Assembly: GCF_020215645.1 (NCBI RefSeq)
Contig: NZ_CP084058.1
Coordinates: 9,982,001-10,046,000, forward strand
Length of the DNA: 64,000 nt
Direction of reading: 5' to 3'
Origin: Nonomuraea gerenzanensis
GTDB taxonomy: Bacteria; Actinomycetota; Actinomycetes; Streptosporangiales; Streptosporangiaceae
Numbering within the stretch: position 1 is the first letter of the stretch; the number at the start of each line of letters is the position of its first letter. The notes below the pieces were generated by a model. It did not search any database, had not been told where the DNA came from, and was given only the letters and a program-made list of their open reading frames with translations. A program made the translations under genes and the position numbers. Shown here one piece after another: positions 35,825-45,065 of the stretch.

Positions 35825-36766
35825 GTGAACACGTCTGTTGTCATCTGCGTCTACACCGAGGAGCGGTGGGAGGACATCAGGCAGGCAGTCGAGTCGGTCG
35901 AGAACCAGACGCGCCCGGCACACGAGCTGATCCTGGTGGTCGACCACAACCCCGACCTGCACCTCAAGCTCAAGCACGAGTACCCGCAGGCCATCGTGGT
36001 GGAGAACACGCACGAGCAGGGGTTGTCCGGTGGCAAGAACACCGGGGTGGCCACGGCCAACGGTGAGATCGTCGCCTTTCTCGACGACGACGCGGTCGCC
36101 GATCCCGGCTGGCTGGAGGCTTTGGAGGAGGGCTTCCAGGAAACCGGTGTCGTCGGCGTGGGCGGCCGTACCGACCCCATCTGGGCGTCGGGGCGGCGGC
36201 CCGGCTGGTTCCCGTACGAGTTCGACTGGACGGTCGGCTGCACCTACCGCGGCATGCCCGCGGTCAGGGCGCCGATCCGCAACGTCATGGGCGGCAACGC
36301 CGCCTTCCTGCGTGAGGCCGTCTCCGAGGTGGGCGGCTTCCACAGCGGCATCGGCCGCAGCGTGCAGGGACGCAAGTCGCGCCCGCTCGGGTGCGAGGAG
36401 ACCGAGTTCTGCATCAGGCTGAGCCAGCGCAAGCCGGGCTCGGTGATGCTGTTCGAGCCGCGCGCGGTGATCGGGCACAAGGTGTCCAGGCAGCGCGAGC
36501 GGTTCGCCTACTTCAGGTCCAGGTGCTACGCGGAGGGGCTGTCGAAGGCCCTGGTGACGCGGGAGGTCGGCACCCAGGACGGGCTGTCCAGCGAGCGCGC
36601 GCACGCGATGAAGACGCTGCCGCTCGGTGCGCTGCGCGGGGTCGGTGAGGCCCTGCGCGGCGACGTGGGCGGGCTCGGCAGGGCGGCCGCGATCGTCGTC
36701 GGGCTGGCCTGGACGACCTGGGGATACGTCGTGGGTTCCGTACGGCTGAAGGTGGCACGGTCATGA
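35825..36766 (+). CDS. Family 2 glycosyltransferase
   Basis: This 313-aa GT-A enzyme has the N-terminal VVICVYTEERW, DDDAV as the DxD metal motif, GGNAAFLREAV and the general-base region CEETEFCIRL. A C-terminal hydrophobic stretch (AAAIVVGLAWTTWGYVVG) may touch the membrane. It probably extends the repeat unit. GTG start with AAGGGA upstream, 13 bp after the previous gene; its stop overlaps the deacetylase start (ATGA). Confidence 0.85.
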   Translation: MNTSVVICVYTEERWEDIRQAVESVENQTRPAHELILVVDHNPDLHLKLKHEYPQAIVVENTHEQGLSGGKNTGVATANGEIVAFLDDDAVADPGWLEALEEGFQETGVVGVGGRTDPIWASGRRPGWFPYEFDWTVGCTYRGMPAVRAPIRNVMGGNAAFLREAVSEVGGFHSGIGRSVQGRKSRPLGCEETEFCIRLSQRKPGSVMLFEPRAVIGHKVSRQRERFAYFRSRCYAEGLSKALVTREVGTQDGLSSERAHAMKTLPLGALRGVGEALRGDVGGLGRAAAIVVGLAWTTWGYVVGSVRLKVARS

Positions 36767-37566
36767 TCCGCGTACCGATCCTGATGTACCACTCGGTCAC
36801 CGACTCGCCCAACGACGAGACCAAGCCGCACGCGGTTCGCCCCTCCGACCTGGAGGAGCAGCTCGCCTACCTGGCCGAGAGCGGCTTCACGCCGCTCACG
36901 CTGGGTGACCTGGTGGCCAGGTTCAACAAGAACAACGGGTTGTCGCTGCCGGACAAGCCGATCGTCGTGACGTTCGACGACGGCTACGCCGACTTCCACA
37001 GCCGGGCGCTGCCGCTGCTGGAACGCCACAACTTCCCCGCCACGGTCTTCCTGACCAGCGGCTGGGTGTCCGACGCCGGCAAGGACGCCGCGGGCCGGCC
37101 CCTCGACGACATGCTGTCGTGGGGGCAGGCCCGCGAGGCCGCCCAGACCGGCGTCGAGATCGGCGGCCACAGCCACAGCCACCCCCAGCTCGACCAGCTC
37201 CGCACCGAGGACCTGCGGCAGGAGCTGCGCAGGAACAAGGGCCTGCTGGAGGAGAAGATCGGCATGCCGGTCGCCACCATGGCCTACCCGTACGGGTACT
37301 CCAGCGCCCGGGTCCGCCGAGAAGTGCGCAAGGCCGGATACTTCGCCGCTTGCGCCGTGAGTAACACGATCGCCGCCGATCGTCATGACATGCTCGCCAT
37401 CCCCCGGTTGACGGTCGGCAAGAGCACGACCATCAACATGTTCAAGCGCGCCGTAGAAGGCAATGCCGTACCTCTCATCTACATGCGCGAGCGCATCCTC
37501 ACCAAGGGGTATGCGGTCGTCCGCAGGACGAGGTACGGATTGCAGCGGGTGCGCGGAAATGTCTAG
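36763..37566 (+). CDS. Polysaccharide deacetylase (NodB homology, CE4)
   Basis: This 267-aa enzyme has the CE4 motifs TFDDGYAD (catalytic base and metal Asp) and GGHSHSHPQL (metal histidines), then YPYGYSS. It removes N-acetyl groups from a sugar polymer. No signal peptide is visible, so it either acts on a cytoplasmic lipid-linked intermediate or is exported in another way. Coupled by overlap to both neighbours. Confidence 0.88.
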   Translation: MIRVPILMYHSVTDSPNDETKPHAVRPSDLEEQLAYLAESGFTPLTLGDLVARFNKNNGLSLPDKPIVVTFDDGYADFHSRALPLLERHNFPATVFLTSGWVSDAGKDAAGRPLDDMLSWGQAREAAQTGVEIGGHSHSHPQLDQLRTEDLRQELRRNKGLLEEKIGMPVATMAYPYGYSSARVRREVRKAGYFAACAVSNTIAADRHDMLAIPRLTVGKSTTINMFKRAVEGNAVPLIYMRERILTKGYAVVRRTRYGLQRVRGNV

Positions 37567-38875
37567 CCTCTGGGGAAAGCTCCTTCGCGACCTGCGTAAC
37601 CCGCTGTTCCTGCAGGGCTACGCGCTGATGGCCAACACCGTGGTCACGGGCGTGCTCGGCATGGGCTACTGGCTGCTGGCCGCGCACTTCTACTCGGCCG
37701 AGGAGTTCGGCCGCGGGCAGGCCGTGATCACCGCGATGCGGCTGTTCGCGTCGCTGATCGCGCTCGGCTTCGTGGGCGCGCTGGCCCGGTTCCTGCCGGT
37801 GGCGGGCCGACGCACGCCCGAGCTGATCCTGCGCGGGTACGGCCTGGCCGCCGCCACGGGCGGGGTCGCGGCCGTGGGGTTCCTGCTGACGCTGCCGCTG
37901 TGGGGGCAGACGTACTCGGTGCTGGCCGGGTTCGGGCCTGGCCTGTTCTTCCTGGCGTCCGTGGTGGTGTGGGCGGTGTTCACGCTCCAGGACGTGGTGC
38001 TGACCGGCCTGCGCAAGGCCACGTTCGTGCCGCTGAACAACCTGATCTTCGGCCTGGTCAAGATGGGGCTCCTGGTCGCCATGGCCGGGGCGCTGCCGTC
38101 CGGCGGGATCTTCGTCTCGTGGGTGATTCCGACCGCGCTGGCCCTCATCCCGGTCAACTGGCTGATCTTCGGCGTCGTCGTGCCCCGGCACATCAAGCAG
38201 GCCGCCCCCGGGCAGGAGCCGCCCCGGCTGCGCGAGATCGGCCGGTTCCTGGCGGGCGACTTCCCCGGGACGCTGTCGATCCTGGCGATCGTCTACCTGG
38301 TGCCCGTGGTGATCGCCACGCAGGTGGGCGAGGCCACGTTCGGGCGCTTCTCGATGGCGCACACCCTGGCGAGCATGATCGAGCTGCTGGCCATGAACAT
38401 GGCGGTCTCGCTCACCGTCGAGGGCTCCTTCGACCGCAACGCGCTGGCGGCGAACTGCCGCCGGGCTCTGCGGAGAGCCTTCATGATCGTCACCCCGATC
38501 ATCGCGGTGGCGATCCTCGGGGCGCCGCTGATCCTGCGCATCTTCGGCTCGGAGTTCGCCGAGGAGGGCACGACGCTGCTGCGGCTGATGGCGCTGGCGG
38601 TGCTGCCCCGGGTGCTGATCGAGGTGTACCTGAGCGCGCTGCGGGCGCGGAGCAGGGCGCGGACGCTGGCGATCGTCCAGATCGGGCTGGCGGTGCTCGT
38701 GCTGGTGTCCACGGTGGCACTGTTCCCTCACTTCGGGGTGAACGCCGTGGGGTACGGATTGCTCTTCAGCGAGGTACTTGTCGCACTTTTGATCTTCGGA
38801 AATCTACGTAAAATTCTCAAATTCGACGAAAGCGGTAGACCGACTGTCACCCAGGGGTCGTCCGGGGCTTCATGA
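37559..38875 (+). CDS. Wzx-like polysaccharide flippase (MATE/MOP superfamily)
   Basis: This 438-aa polytopic protein has about 12-14 helices. The pattern (YALMANTVVTGVLGMGYWLLAA ... VGALARFLP ... PLILRIFGSEFAEEG, quoted in parts) is that of oligosaccharide flippases. It should move the lipid-linked repeat unit across the membrane. It overlaps the deacetylase stop by 8 nt and its stop overlaps the next start (ATGA). Confidence 0.88.
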   Translation: MSSLWGKLLRDLRNPLFLQGYALMANTVVTGVLGMGYWLLAAHFYSAEEFGRGQAVITAMRLFASLIALGFVGALARFLPVAGRRTPELILRGYGLAAATGGVAAVGFLLTLPLWGQTYSVLAGFGPGLFFLASVVVWAVFTLQDVVLTGLRKATFVPLNNLIFGLVKMGLLVAMAGALPSGGIFVSWVIPTALALIPVNWLIFGVVVPRHIKQAAPGQEPPRLREIGRFLAGDFPGTLSILAIVYLVPVVIATQVGEATFGRFSMAHTLASMIELLAMNMAVSLTVEGSFDRNALAANCRRALRRAFMIVTPIIAVAILGAPLILRIFGSEFAEEGTTLLRLMALAVLPRVLIEVYLSALRARSRARTLAIVQIGLAVLVLVSTVALFPHFGVNAVGYGLLFSEVLVALLIFGNLRKILKFDESGRPTVTQGSSGAS

Positions 38876-41800
38876 TGGTCAACGTGAGGCAACGGGACGG
38901 CGATGGCATGCAATCGGGGGTCACCGGCTCCTCGGACGTGCGTGGGGACAAGGAGGAGTCTGAGGTGCCCTTCGATCCGGAAGCTACGGGAGTCATCCCC
39001 AAGCTGACGTTCCCGCCCCCGGGCGAGGAGTCCGGCTCGGCCGAGGACTCCCCGAAGGGCTCCGGCGGCGAGGGAAAGGCCGTGCCGGACGCGGAAGCGA
39101 CGACGGCCGTCCGGCTGCCCGGGCCCGTGCACATCGGGCAGCCGCCCACGGCCGAGGAGGCTGCTGATCTGTCGGCGGCCGGGACGGTGTCCATGCCTGT
39201 GCAGCCCGCTTCGGGCGCGCAGCCGTCCTCAGGTGCGCAGCCTGCGAGCGGGCCGCGGCCCGTCAGCGGGCGTCAGCCTGCCGACGGGCCGCAGCCGGTC
39301 GGCGGGCAGGGCACTGCCGGCGGTAAGGCGGGGACGGGCGGTGCGACGCCGAGTGCCGCATCCGCCAAGCCTGGTGCGCCTGCCCAGCCAGGTGCCGTGC
39401 CCGCGAAGCCGGAGCCCGGTCCCACGGGCGCGAAACCGGAGCCAGGTGCCACGGGCGCGAAGCCGGAGCCCGGTGCCACGGGCGCGAGGCCGGCCGCGGG
39501 TGGCCAGCCCGGTAGTGGCCCGCAGCCCGCCGCAGGGCGCCCGGCCTCCGCCGCGCCTGCCAAGGGCACGCCTGCGCAGGCCAGCGCCGGGACGCAGCCC
39601 ATGAGCACGCATCCCACTGGAGCACCCGCCACCGGCACGCCCGCTTCCGGCACGCCCACCACCGGCGCGCCCACCGTCGGCGCGCCTGGTGCCGGAGGGC
39701 CCGGTGCCGGGGCGCGGCCGGTGGCAGGCTCGAAGGGGCTGGCGAATCTCGTGCAGCCGCCTTCGCCCGCCTCCCCCGCGCCGGGCATGCCGCCGCAGGG
39801 CCCGTCCGGCCCGCAGGCCGCGCCCGAGCAGCCCCAGCAGGCCGCCTTCCATCAGGCCGCACCTCAGCAGGCACAACAGCAGGCGCCCCAGCAAGCACCG
39901 CAGCAGGCGCCGTCCCAGCAGGCGCCGTCCCAGCAGGCACCGCAGCAAGCGCCCCAGCAGGCGCAGCCCGGCCCGGTGCCGCAGCGGGCCCCCGCCAAGC
40001 CGCGTACCGGCCGGATCGCCTCGCTGGTGGCCAGCGCCCCCACGTGGCTCCCCGCGCTGCTCGTGGTCGAGGGCCTGATCATGTACGTCCTCGCCCTCAA
40101 GGTCCCCCCGGGCCCGCTGCGCGGCGTGAACCCGGCCGACATCGACGGCCTGGGCCTGATCTCGGCGCTGCCGACCACGGCGTTCATCGCCATCCTGATC
40201 ATGATCGTGTCGTTCTTCATCACGGTCACCCAGAGCACCGACCGCAAGTTCCTGCTGCTGTTCCAGATCGCCGCCATCACGTTCGCGCTGCACGGCGCCG
40301 GCGCGCTGGTGGCGGAGGAGCCGCGGTTCCCCACGGCGTACATCCACGCGGGGTTCGTGGAGTTCATCGGCAGGACCGGCGAGACGGCGATCAACATCGA
40401 CGCCCGCATGGGCTGGCCGGGCTTCTTCGCGTTGTTCGCGTTCGTGACGAAGGCCGCCGGGATCACCGACCTGACGCCGATCCTGCAGTGGACGCCGCTG
40501 CTGTCGAACCTGCTCTACCTGCTCCCGTTCGTGCTGATCCTGCGCCAGGTGGTGGCGACCACGCGGGCGCGCTGGTTCGCGGCGCTGCTGTTCGTGCTGG
40601 TGCAGTGGATCGGGCAGGACTACTTCTCGCCGCAGGGCTTCACGTTCGCGCTGTATCTGGCGTTCGTGGCGATCCTGCTGAGATGGTTCGGACGGGTGGA
40701 GCCGCGCACGAAGCCGATCCCGCCCAAGGGGCTGCGCAAGCTGATCGGCAAGCTGGACGCGATGACGCCGGGCGAGCTGGCCAACACCGGCACGTTCAGG
40801 GCCGACAAGCTGCTCATGCTGATGATGATGGTGGCGCTGTTCGTGGCGTCGGTGGCCTCGCACCAGATCACGCCGTTCATGATGCTCGGCGTGGTGACGG
40901 CGTTCCTGATCTTCAAGCGGACCACGCTCACCTGGGCGCTGCCGTTCTTCCTCGGCCTGATCGTGCTGGCCTGGATCAGCTACATGACGGTCGGCTTCTG
41001 GGCCAGCCAGATCGACACGATCTTCGGCGGTCTGGGCAACATCCTGCAGAACCTGCAGAGCAACACCGGCGACCGCATCGAGGGCGCCGATCCCGCGCAC
41101 GCGATGGTGCTGCAGGCCCGCCTGGGCATCCTCGCGGTGATCCTGGCCTGCGCGGCGGTGGGCATCTTCCGGCGGTTGCGCCGCGGGGTGTTCGACCGCT
41201 CGGCGCTGATCCTGCTGTGCGTGCCGGTGCTGGCGCTGGGGCTGCAGAGCTACGGCGGCGAGATCGGGCTGCGGATCTACATGTTCGCGCTGCCCGGCGC
41301 CTGCCTGCTGGCCGCGTACGCGTTCTTCCCGAACCTGCCGTCCGACAGCGCGGACGTGCGCGAGGAGACCGTGCCGCTGCGCAAGCGGAACGTGCGCTTC
41401 AACCCCGAGCTGACCAAGCGGATCTCGATCGTGCTGGCGGCGTGCTTCGCGGTCATGTTCGCGTTCGCGTTCCTGCTGGCCAGGTACGGCAACGAGAAGT
41501 TCGAGCGGGTCACCACCGGCGAGGTCGCCGCCCTGCACTACATCTACGACCACGACAAGCCCAGCGCCCGGGTGCTCTACCTGGTGCCCAAGCTGGGGCC
41601 GGAGGTCACGCCGACGCTGCCGTGGGGCGAGCGGGACGTGGAGAAGGTCAGCTTCAACCTCCAGGCGCTGGTGCACAAGGATCCGGCGAAGGTCACCGAC
41701 GCCGTGCAGGCGCTGAAGGAGGCGTCGCGGAACTCGTACCTGATGGTGAGCCGCGGCCAGGTCAGCTACCTGCAGCTGAACGAGGGCTATCCGGCCGACT

Positions 41801-42150
41801 GGGGCGAGAGGTTCCGGGCGGCGCTGGACAAGTCGCCCGACCTGAAGCGGGTCTTCTCCAACGACGACGCGGCGCTCTACACCTGGAAGACGTTCGTCCG
41901 GGGCACCGAGATCCCCGAACCGAACCCCTACAAGGGCCGCGGTGACCCCACCTCGCCGTGGACGCCGGTGGGCATCGGCGCGCTCGGTGTGACGTGGGTC
42001 GCGCTCTTCGGGTACGAGATCATCCGGCTGAACGGCCCGAACCGGGCGCCGAAGGCCCGCAGACGCCTGTTGTTCCTGGCCATCCCGGCCTTCGCGGTGG
42101 CGCTGGCAGTGATCATCGAGCGATTCATCTATATCGCGCAAAATAACTGA
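38872..42150 (+). CDS. Large polytopic membrane protein with disordered N-terminus; possible polymerase or GT-C
   Basis: This is a 1092-aa protein. The first about 380 residues are low-complexity and proline/alanine/glycine/glutamine-rich, with KPEPGATGA and QQAP repeats, and should be cytoplasmic. About 12-13 helices follow (from about 395), with conserved-looking loops LVQWIGQDYFSPQGF and GGEIGLRIYMFALPG. A soluble part (about 880-1010) precedes the last helices. The position after a Wzx-like flippase and the topology suggest a Wzy-like polymerase or a lipid-sugar-dependent glycosyltransferase; no catalytic motif is certain. AAs near 890-1000 may be extracellular. Confidence 0.6.
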   Translation: MMVNVRQRDGDGMQSGVTGSSDVRGDKEESEVPFDPEATGVIPKLTFPPPGEESGSAEDSPKGSGGEGKAVPDAEATTAVRLPGPVHIGQPPTAEEAADLSAAGTVSMPVQPASGAQPSSGAQPASGPRPVSGRQPADGPQPVGGQGTAGGKAGTGGATPSAASAKPGAPAQPGAVPAKPEPGPTGAKPEPGATGAKPEPGATGARPAAGGQPGSGPQPAAGRPASAAPAKGTPAQASAGTQPMSTHPTGAPATGTPASGTPTTGAPTVGAPGAGGPGAGARPVAGSKGLANLVQPPSPASPAPGMPPQGPSGPQAAPEQPQQAAFHQAAPQQAQQQAPQQAPQQAPSQQAPSQQAPQQAPQQAQPGPVPQRAPAKPRTGRIASLVASAPTWLPALLVVEGLIMYVLALKVPPGPLRGVNPADIDGLGLISALPTTAFIAILIMIVSFFITVTQSTDRKFLLLFQIAAITFALHGAGALVAEEPRFPTAYIHAGFVEFIGRTGETAINIDARMGWPGFFALFAFVTKAAGITDLTPILQWTPLLSNLLYLLPFVLILRQVVATTRARWFAALLFVLVQWIGQDYFSPQGFTFALYLAFVAILLRWFGRVEPRTKPIPPKGLRKLIGKLDAMTPGELANTGTFRADKLLMLMMMVALFVASVASHQITPFMMLGVVTAFLIFKRTTLTWALPFFLGLIVLAWISYMTVGFWASQIDTIFGGLGNILQNLQSNTGDRIEGADPAHAMVLQARLGILAVILACAAVGIFRRLRRGVFDRSALILLCVPVLALGLQSYGGEIGLRIYMFALPGACLLAAYAFFPNLPSDSADVREETVPLRKRNVRFNPELTKRISIVLAACFAVMFAFAFLLARYGNEKFERVTTGEVAALHYIYDHDKPSARVLYLVPKLGPEVTPTLPWGERDVEKVSFNLQALVHKDPAKVTDAVQALKEASRNSYLMVSRGQVSYLQLNEGYPADWGERFRAALDKSPDLKRVFSNDDAALYTWKTFVRGTEIPEPNPYKGRGDPTSPWTPVGIGALGVTWVALFGYEIIRLNGPNRAPKARRRLLFLAIPAFAVALAVIIERFIYIAQNN
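39403..39965. repeat. Low-complexity DNA repeats coding the disordered N-terminus
   Basis: A 27-bp unit coding KPEPG(A/P)TGA repeats three to four times at about 39406-39490, and a CAG-rich stretch at about 39830-39965 codes runs of Q, A and P. Both are prone to length changes. Confidence 0.65.
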
Positions 42151-42192
42151 ATTCACAGGAAACACTCAGCTTGTGCGGGATGATGTCCTCCG

Positions 42193-43395
42193 ATGAGGGC
42201 ACAGGAGACACATCCCGCCAGGCCGGACGTACGCCTCGCCGCAGCGAGGATCGCCTCCGTGGACGCCTTACGGGGTTTCTCGCTGCTGGGCATCCTCGTC
42301 GTGAACATCGCCTTCCTGGCCTCCGGCTACCGGATGGCCGGGCTGGCGGAGCCAGCGTTCGACTCGTCCCTCGACTGGGGCGTGCGGTGGTTCGTGACGC
42401 TGTTCCTGGAGAACAAGTTCTACCTGCTGTTCTCGTTCCTGTTCGGCTACAGCTTCACGCTGCAGGTGGACTCGGCCACGCGGCAGGGGCGGCCGTTCGT
42501 GCCGATGTTCCTGCGGCGGCTGGCGGGGCTGTTGCTGCTCGGGCTGGCGCACGCGGTGCTGCTGTTCCCCGGCGACATCCTGACCACGTACGCGGCCGTC
42601 GGGCTGGCCCTGCTGATCTTCCGCCGGGTCCGGCCGAGGACGGCGGTCGCGCTGGCCGTCGTGCTGACGCTGCTGCTGGCGCTGGCGTTCGTGCTGCTGG
42701 CGCTGCTGGCGACCGCGGGCCTGGACCTGTCGGGCCGGGTCGCCGACGGCCAGGCGCAGGCCGCCGCCTCGAACTCGGCGCTCGGCGGGATGTTCTGGCA
42801 GATCGTCTCCGAGCACCTCAGGAAGCTGTCGCTGATCATCGTCGCGCGGGTCTTCTTCCAGGGCCCCGCGGTGCTGGCGGCGTGCCTGATCGGGCTGGCG
42901 GTGGGCAAGCTGGGCGTGCTGCGCGACCTGCCGGCCCACACGGCGACGCTGCGCCGGCTGCAGTGGATCGGGTTCACGGTCGGGCTGGGCGGCGCGCTCT
43001 TCTACACGGTGGCGGCCTGGGCCGGGTCGGTGCACAAGTTCTGGGGCGAGGCGGTCGACCTGGTGACGGCGCCGCTGCTGGCGGCGGCGTACGCGGCCAC
43101 GTTCCTGCGGGTGCTGCCGCACGTGCCGCGGCTGGCCCGGGCGCTGGCGGCGCCCGGCAGGATGGCGCTGTCCAACTACCTGGCGCAGTCGCTGATCTGC
43201 TCGCTCATCTTCACCGGGTACGGCCTGGCGCTCGTCGATCGGGTCAGCCCGCCGCTGGAGGTGCTGATCGCGATCGGCATCTTCGCCTTCCAGGTCGCCT
43301 ACAGCCGCTGGTGGCTCAAGGGGCACCGGTACGGGCCGGTGGAGTGGCTGCTGCGGTTCATGACGTACTGGCGAAGGCCCTCCGTGAGACGGTGA
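42193..43395 (+). CDS. DUF418 family membrane protein
   Basis: This 400-aa polytopic protein starts RIASVDALRGFSLLGILVVN, the typical opening of DUF418/acyltransferase-like proteins, and ends with the DUF418 region (GRMALSNYLAQSLICSLIF ... FQVAYSRWWLKGHRYGPVEWLLR, quoted in part). It may transfer or move acyl or other groups at the membrane. It lies 42 bp after the polymerase-like gene and could be the last gene of the same transcript. Confidence 0.85.
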   Translation: MRAQETHPARPDVRLAAARIASVDALRGFSLLGILVVNIAFLASGYRMAGLAEPAFDSSLDWGVRWFVTLFLENKFYLLFSFLFGYSFTLQVDSATRQGRPFVPMFLRRLAGLLLLGLAHAVLLFPGDILTTYAAVGLALLIFRRVRPRTAVALAVVLTLLLALAFVLLALLATAGLDLSGRVADGQAQAAASNSALGGMFWQIVSEHLRKLSLIIVARVFFQGPAVLAACLIGLAVGKLGVLRDLPAHTATLRRLQWIGFTVGLGGALFYTVAAWAGSVHKFWGEAVDLVTAPLLAAAYAATFLRVLPHVPRLARALAAPGRMALSNYLAQSLICSLIFTGYGLALVDRVSPPLEVLIAIGIFAFQVAYSRWWLKGHRYGPVEWLLRFMTYWRRPSVRR

Positions 43396-43440
43396 AAACC
43401 CACGTGAGGCGGGCGGCGCGGCTCGGAACAATGGGCAGGT

Positions 43441-44079
43441 ATGCGTAACTGGCCGGTACATGAGCTGAGACTGACCACGCCCCGCCTCACGCTGCGGATG
43501 CCCACCCTGGACGACCTCGACGAGCTGGCCGACCGGGCCGTGGAGGGGGTGCACGACCCCGGCCGGATGCCGTTCGGCGTGCCGTGGACCGACGCGCCCG
43601 CCGCCGAATTGCCGTCCGCCGTCGTGCTCTACCACCTCGGGGTCATGTCCCGGTGGCGGCCGGAGGCGTGGGCCTGCAACTTCGTCGTCGTCCACGAGGG
43701 CCGGGTGGTCGGCGTCCAGGAGCTCAAGGGGGTGGACTTCGCGGTCACCCGCGAGGCGCACACCGGCTCGTGGCTGGGCCGCGCCCACCAGGGCGAGGGG
43801 CTCGGCACGGAGATGCGCGCCGCCGTCCTGCACCTGGCCTTCGCCGGGCTGGGCGCCCTGTCGGCCGTCTCCAGCGCCTTCCTGGACAACCCGGCCTCGC
43901 TCGCGGTCTCGCGCAAGCTCGGCTACCGGGACGACGGGCTGCTCGTCCAGTCGATCCGGGGGCGCCGGGCCACGCAGCAGCGGGTGCGGCTCGGCCGCGA
44001 GGACTTCGTCTGCCCCGTGCCGGTGAAGATCCACGGGCTGGAGGCGTGCCTGCCGCACTTCGGGCTGGAGTCCCCGTAG
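43441..44079 (+). CDS. GNAT-family N-acetyltransferase
   Basis: This 212-aa cytoplasmic enzyme begins with the RimJ-like ELRLTTPRLTLRMPTLDD and contains the acetyl-CoA loop HQGEGLGTEMRAAV and DNPASLAVSRKLGYRDDG. Acceptor unknown. It lies 45 bp after the DUF418 gene. Confidence 0.88.
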   Translation: MRNWPVHELRLTTPRLTLRMPTLDDLDELADRAVEGVHDPGRMPFGVPWTDAPAAELPSAVVLYHLGVMSRWRPEAWACNFVVVHEGRVVGVQELKGVDFAVTREAHTGSWLGRAHQGEGLGTEMRAAVLHLAFAGLGALSAVSSAFLDNPASLAVSRKLGYRDDGLLVQSIRGRRATQQRVRLGREDFVCPVPVKIHGLEACLPHFGLESP

Positions 44080-44141
44080 TACTCCAGAGCTACCTCACAG
44101 ATCCACTCCCGGGTGGGACGCGGACGACGGGGCGTGATCCA

Positions 44142-44147
44142 TAGGTT
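44142..44147 (+). promoter_or_regulatory. Candidate leaderless -10 before the DUF1023 gene
   Basis: TAGGTT lies exactly 6 nt before the ATG at 44154, with no ribosome-binding site in between. Confidence 0.4.
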
Positions 44148-44153
44148 CGCCGC

Positions 44154-45065
44154 ATGTTCACCCGTCTGCACCGAACCGTCCCCGTCCGCCTGCGCCGCAA
44201 GGTGTTCACCGCCGTGCTCGCCGCAGCCGTGGTGGTGCCGCTGTCCGGCTCTGAGGTCCCGGCTCCCGCGCCGATCCGGCCGTCCGGGGGTCCGGCTGAG
44301 GCCCGGTACGCCGCCGTCCGACAGGGCATCCTGGCGGCCGGGCGGATGGCCGCCGAGCGCGGCCAGGCGCGCCGGGCCGCGGCGCTGCGGGCGATGGCGG
44401 AGCCGGGGCGGCGGTTCCTGTTCTTCGACGGGCGTGACGGCGGGCGGGCCGCGGAGGTCTTCGGCGACCTGGCCGGGGCCGAGCGGGTCGCGGTGCTGGT
44501 GCCCGGCTCCGACACCGGCCTCGACACGTACGGGCGGCTGCGGGCCGGCGCGCTCGCCCTGCACCGGGAGCTGGGCGGCCGGGCCGCGGTCGTCGCCTGG
44601 CTCGGGTACCGCACCCCGGGCACCCTCGGCGCCGCCGTGCTCACCACCGGGCGCGCCGACGAGGCCGTCCCCGGGCTGCGGGCGTTCGTGCGCGAGCTGG
44701 GCGCCGCCCGGGTGTCCCTGCTGTGCCACTCCTACGGCGCCGTCGTGTGCGGGCGGGCCGCGGCCGGGCTGGGGGACGTGGCGAACATCGTCCTGTACGG
44801 CGCGCCCGGCACCGGCACGAGCGGGCCGCTGCGCACGTCCGCGCCCGTGTGGGCCGCCCGTGCGGCCGGGGACTGGATCGCGCACGTGCCCCATGTGCGG
44901 CTGCCGTTCCTCGGGCTGGGGCTCGGGGTGGATCCCGTCTCGCCGTCGTCCGGGGCGCGCGTCCTCGCGGCCGGAGACGGAGGGCACAGCGACTACCTGC
45001 GGCCGGGGTCCCCGTTCCTGCGCGCCGTCGCCGCCGTCGTGTCGGGGGTGGATCCCGGTGCGTGA
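44154..45065 (+). CDS. DUF1023 alpha/beta-hydrolase, exported
   Basis: This 303-aa protein has an N-terminal signal-like helix (VFTAVLAAAVVVPLSG). The hydrolase core has the nucleophile elbow CHSYGAVV (family GHSYG), the WLGYRTPG loop typical of DUF1023, and HSDYL as the likely catalytic His near the end. Probably an esterase or lipase-like enzyme acting outside the membrane. It overlaps the acyltransferase gene by 8 nt. Confidence 0.8.
   Translation: MFTRLHRTVPVRLRRKVFTAVLAAAVVVPLSGSEVPAPAPIRPSGGPAEARYAAVRQGILAAGRMAAERGQARRAAALRAMAEPGRRFLFFDGRDGGRAAEVFGDLAGAERVAVLVPGSDTGLDTYGRLRAGALALHRELGGRAAVVAWLGYRTPGTLGAAVLTTGRADEAVPGLRAFVRELGAARVSLLCHSYGAVVCGRAAAGLGDVANIVLYGAPGTGTSGPLRTSAPVWAARAAGDWIAHVPHVRLPFLGLGLGVDPVSPSSGARVLAAGDGGHSDYLRPGSPFLRAVAAVVSGVDPGA

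Noticed and set aside
39229..42165. 978-codon open frame antisense to the polymerase-like gene
   Set aside because: Same reason: a high-GC shadow frame with Arg/Gln/His-rich nonsense composition.
44113..45057. In-frame N-terminal extension of the acyltransferase-3 gene
   Set aside because: The extension lies wholly inside the DUF1023 gene and is Pro/Arg/Cys-rich; homology starts at the GTG at 45058.
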